A stretch of DNA of 64,000 nucleotides, from NCBI GenBank assembly GCA_900318775.1, contig ONLY01000008.1:1-64000 (forward strand). Direction: 5' to 3'. Every line of letters starts with the position of its first letter. Position 1 is the first letter of the stretch. Position numbers and translations under genes: made by a program. This stretch comes from an uncultured Prevotellaceae bacterium. GTDB lineage: Bacteria; Bacteroidota; Bacteroidia; Bacteroidales; Bacteroidaceae. Below the pieces are notes generated by a model, which had not been told where the DNA came from, searched no databases, and saw only the letters and a program-made list of their open reading frames with translations. This document shows, one piece after another, positions 61,642 to 64,000 of the stretch.

Positions 61642-63024
61642 TTAATGAATGAGCCAGAACACGGCAAGACCAGCCACCCATGCTACCAATGCACGCCAAA
61701 GATAATGGCGAATATACCATTTGAAACGAATTCGTTCTACCTCCAACAGCGCCTGCCCTGCCATAGAGCCAACAAACAGAAGACACCCTCCACATGCACA
61801 GCAATACGAAAGGAGTTGCCAATAGATTCCATTCTGTACAAATTCAGAAGTAGATCCCGGTGTCATATCAACATGGAACAGATTCATTCCCGCCATCACC
61901 AATGGAACATTATCCAATATGGATGACAGTACGCCAACAACCAATCCATAAATGTATACATTATCAACACACCCCTCCAGCCATGTGCCTACAAAATCCA
62001 AGGCACCACATTCTGCCAATGCGCCAACACCCAACGAAACGCCAAAAAAATACAAGATAAGGCGCATACCTATGAATTCCGTGTTACGGAAATAATGACG
62101 CTGAACCATTAGCACATTGCCGTTCCGCTCCAGGTTGAAGAGTCCTTCTACCGCCCATATGAGCGCCAATACCGACAACGAGCCTAAGAACGGCGGGAGT
62201 TTTGTGATGTAATGAAAGGAAGGGATAAACCAAAGTCCAACAATACCAAGAATCAACAATGTTGCCTTCTGCCAGCCAGACCAATATGAGTCATCACCAT
62301 TATATCGAGAAATCACAGAGAAAATCTCTACACGGCCATGAAGCCGCATTCCAAGCAGGACATTAAACACACACACCGTAATGATTGCGGGAAGAAAGAG
62401 CCCTGCAGCATAAGCGGATGGAGTGATCGCCCCTCGCACCCACAGCATCAGCGATGTCATGTCGCCAATAGCAGTGAAGCACCCGCCCATACATGCCGAT
62501 ACCAAAATGGAGCAAGCATAGATAACACGTTGATGAGAATTGCGCACAATTTGAGAAATAATACTCATCATCAGCACTACGGTAGTCAAATTATCCACAT
62601 TGGCTGATATAGCAAAGGTCAGCAACGAAATAACCCATAAAAATAAGCGGCTATTACGCATACGGAGCCAATAAATCAAGGCATCGAACACGCCATTGTT
62701 GTGCATCACCTCCACAATAGTGTTCGTGGCTATCAAAAAAAGGATAACCGAACATGCCTCTATGATATATTTCGTCACAACATGCTCTGCTACAAAAAAT
62801 TTCAGTCCATCAGCGGTTGAATTGCCACCCGCCAAAAACTCTTGATATTCTGTGCCATGCATCAAATGGACAAAATCACCACCATTCAGCATGTAAATTA
62901 CCCAGGCAATCACGCCACATACCATCGCAACTGTCGCGCGATTGATGTGATGCATCTGCTCTGTGCTCATCAATATGAAGCCTACTAGCAGGACTGCCAC
63001 GATGATTAATGTCATGAATAGCAT
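61642..63024 (-). CDS. nhaD: Na+/H+ antiporter, NhaD type
   Basis: A 460-residue inner-membrane antiporter of the ion-transporter superfamily, with about twelve helices. The start is set at ATG 63024: a longer in-frame ATG at 63177 reads through the tRNA gene and its terminator and gives the classic false N-terminus of tRNA-derived sequence. Family marks: TNTIVEVMHNNGVFDALIYW, LLTFAISANVDNLTTVVLMM, GGCFTAIGDMTSLMLWVRG and SILDNVPLVMAGMNLF. NhaD exchanges sodium for protons at alkaline pH and may use the gradient made by Rnf. miaA follows 69 bases downstream. Confidence 0.93.
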   Translation of the reverse strand: MLFMTLIIVAVLLVGFILMSTEQMHHINRATVAMVCGVIAWVIYMLNGGDFVHLMHGTEYQEFLAGGNSTADGLKFFVAEHVVTKYIIEACSVILFLIATNTIVEVMHNNGVFDALIYWLRMRNSRLFLWVISLLTFAISANVDNLTTVVLMMSIISQIVRNSHQRVIYACSILVSACMGGCFTAIGDMTSLMLWVRGAITPSAYAAGLFLPAIITVCVFNVLLGMRLHGRVEIFSVISRYNGDDSYWSGWQKATLLILGIVGLWFIPSFHYITKLPPFLGSLSVLALIWAVEGLFNLERNGNVLMVQRHYFRNTEFIGMRLILYFFGVSLGVGALAECGALDFVGTWLEGCVDNVYIYGLVVGVLSSILDNVPLVMAGMNLFHVDMTPGSTSEFVQNGIYWQLLSYCCACGGCLLFVGSMAGQALLEVERIRFKWYIRHYLWRALVAWVAGLAVFWLIH

Positions 63025-63051
63025 ATTACCCCCTCTTCTATGTTTTGAATG

Positions 63052-63083
63052 AGGGGATGTGTCAAAATAGACACATCCCCTTC
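63052..63083 (-). terminator. terminator after tRNA-Gly
   Basis: A 12-bp perfect stem (63052-63063 with 63070-63081) and six-base loop, 28 bases after the tRNA 3' end. It separates the tRNA from nhaD, although its minus-strand tail (CATTCAAAAC) has only a weak T run. Confidence 0.7.
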
Positions 63084-63110
63084 TTGATGACGGTCGAATA
63101 ATAACTTGTG

Positions 63111-63183
63111 AGCGGTAGACGGGACTCGAACCCGCGACCCTCGGCTTGGGAAGCCAATGCTCTACCAACTGAGCCACTACCGC
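63111..63183 (-). tRNA. tRNA-Gly, anticodon CCC
   Basis: Read on the minus strand, GCGGTAG (63183-63177) pairs with CTACCGC (63118-63112), discriminator T at 63111, and CCA is not encoded. D-arm GCTC-AGTTGGTA-GAGC, anticodon arm TTGGC-TTCCCAA-GCCGA with anticodon CCC, T-arm GCGGG-TTCGAGT-CCCGT. The cloverleaf is complete at 73 bases. It reads GGG codons. A -7 element (TATCTTTG) lies 29 bases upstream. Confidence 0.95.
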
Positions 63184-63211
63184 ATACGCATCACCTTCGC
63201 GTTTCCAAGTG

Positions 63212-63219
63212 CAAAGATA
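63212..63219 (-). promoter_or_regulatory. -7 element of tRNA-Gly
   Basis: Minus strand TATCTTTG at the right distance upstream of the tRNA. No TTG is seen at the usual -33 spacing. Confidence 0.65.
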
Positions 63220-63258
63220 AAAAATTATTGAGATTTACGCACCATGAACGGGAAAATA

Positions 63259-63290
63259 TTTGTGTTCGCTAATAATTTTTCCTAACTTTG
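63259..63290 (+). promoter_or_regulatory. recF promoter, immediately before the start codon
   Basis: TTTG (63259-63262), 20 bases, TAACTTTG (63283-63290). The recF ATG starts at 63295, so transcription should begin at or beside the start codon. Confidence 0.8.
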
Positions 63291-63294
63291 TCGC

Positions 63295-64000
63295 ATGATT
63301 TTAAAAAAATTGACCATACTCAACTACAGAAACATTGCAACGGCAGAATTGACATTCTCGCCCAAAATCAATTGTTTCGTAGGCCACAATGGTGAAGGAA
63401 AGACAAACGTACTTGACGCCATTCACTTTTTATCTCTCACCAAAAGCACAGCAAATTCCATTGACTCAATGAACATACGCCACGGTGAGGAGCTGATGAT
63501 GGTACAAGGCATCTATGATTTAAACGGCACAGAAGAAGAGATATCTATCGGATTGAAGATTCATCAGAAAAAGCACGTAAAACGGAATAAAAAAGAATAC
63601 AAACGAATGGCGGAGCACATCGGACTACTCCCTCTCATCATTGCCTCGCCCAACGACTCCAACATTATCAATGGAGGCAGTGAAGAGCGTCGCCGCCTAA
63701 TGGACATCGTCATTTCACAATATGACCCAGAATATCTAACTGCACTCAGCGCCTATAACAAAGCATTGCAACAACGCAATGCCCTACTCAAAGCAGAAGA
63801 AGAGCCTCAACCCGAAATTCTCTCCCTGTTCGAAGAGATGATGGCTGAAAACGGAGAACGAATCTACCAGAAACGGAACGCCTTCATTGAGGAATTCACT
63901 CCTGTATTCCAGCATTTCTACCAACTCATTTCCAACGGCAACGAAAAAATTGGACTTTGCTACACGAGCCATTGTCAACGTGGACCACTTCTCGCAATCA
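63295..64000 (+). CDS. recF: DNA replication and repair protein RecF (partial, runs off the window)
   Basis: The first 235 codons are visible. MILKKLTILNYRNIA is a typical RecF start; Walker A is GHNGEGKTN at residues 30-38; ASPNDSNIINGGSEERRRLMDIV is the region after the coiled-coil entry (QYDPEYLTALSAYNKALQQRNALL). RecF loads RecA on gapped DNA with RecO and RecR. The C-terminal ABC signature and Walker B lie beyond the window end. A complete promoter ends four bases before the ATG, so the mRNA may be leaderless. Confidence 0.95.
   Translation, partial: MILKKLTILNYRNIATAELTFSPKINCFVGHNGEGKTNVLDAIHFLSLTKSTANSIDSMNIRHGEELMMVQGIYDLNGTEEEISIGLKIHQKKHVKRNKKEYKRMAEHIGLLPLIIASPNDSNIINGGSEERRRLMDIVISQYDPEYLTALSAYNKALQQRNALLKAEEEPQPEILSLFEEMMAENGERIYQKRNAFIEEFTPVFQHFYQLISNGNEKIGLCYTSHCQRGPLLAI

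Noticed and set aside
63025..63177. N-terminal extension of NhaD beginning MAQLVEHWLPKPRVAGSS
   Set aside because: This is the well-known false translation of a tRNA gene; the tRNA-Gly and its terminator occupy this stretch.

Overview
The window looks like a chromosomal segment of a Bacteroidales bacterium, most likely a Prevotellaceae member. Reasons seen in the sequence: many intergenic regions carry the Bacteroidota promoter form TTTG-N19/20-TAnnTTTG in place of sigma70 boxes, and several families typical of the phylum are present (GH97, DUF4494, DUF6057, the GGGtGRT protein, a zinc-free bL31, archaeal-type glycogen debranching enzyme with GH57, a long-tailed bS16). The genus is inference. 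I see no prophage, insertion sequence, CRISPR array or rRNA; one tRNA is present. The last gene (recF) runs off the end.

Layout. 1-776: almost gene-free, with a degenerate 23-bp tandem array. 777-9980 (mostly minus): lipoprotein, OFA-type MFS carrier, flavodiiron protein, pgi, gpsA, lysS, and the GGGtGRT / Fe-S scaffold pair. 10296-21007 (plus): a DUF6055 metalloprotease-like protein coupled to a GH97 glycosidase, then a four-gene run made of two DUF6057 membrane proteins flanking a lipoprotein with a CxxCH motif and propeller-like repeats, followed by an S9 peptidase. 21194-30157: cupin lipoprotein, membrane-bound AraC regulator, glutathione peroxidase, PreA-like dehydrogenase, MATE pump, truA, TfoX-like protein, EamA transporter. 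30249-39380: glycan genes (two sister GT2s, a GT4, a PAP2 phosphatase, another GT2 with a flippase) interleaved with fba and rpmE2. 39449-42348: D-2-hydroxyacid dehydrogenase, Crp/Fnr regulator, PLP homeostasis protein, DUF4494. 42700-48581: a complete rnf operon in the order rseC-B-C-D-G-E-A. 48861-54084: rpsP, PagL-like lipid A deacylase, mannose-1-phosphate guanylyltransferase, GlcNAc-kinase-like protein, GT2. 54228-59900: glycogen operon (debranching enzyme, glycogen-synthase-like GT4, GH57) divergent from a Crp/Fnr regulator. 59909-64000: lipid kinase, miaA, NhaD antiporter, tRNA-Gly(CCC), recF.

Physiologically the genes fit an anaerobic glycan-degrading saccharolytic bacterium: sugar phosphates pass through Pgi and Fba, surplus is handled as glycogen, ferredoxin energy is conserved by Rnf, oxygen and peroxide are handled by the flavodiiron protein and glutathione peroxidase, and much capacity goes into surface polysaccharide and lipid A.

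The least explained structure is a set of three intergenic tandem arrays with 23-, 21-22- and 24-bp periods (429-566, 26152-26320, 53052-53138). They share no sequence, but two of them have the same architecture: an odd-centred imperfect palindrome of 15-17 bp repeated about every two helical turns. The DUF6057 - CxxCH lipoprotein - DUF6057 operon is the best candidate for an undescribed protein system.
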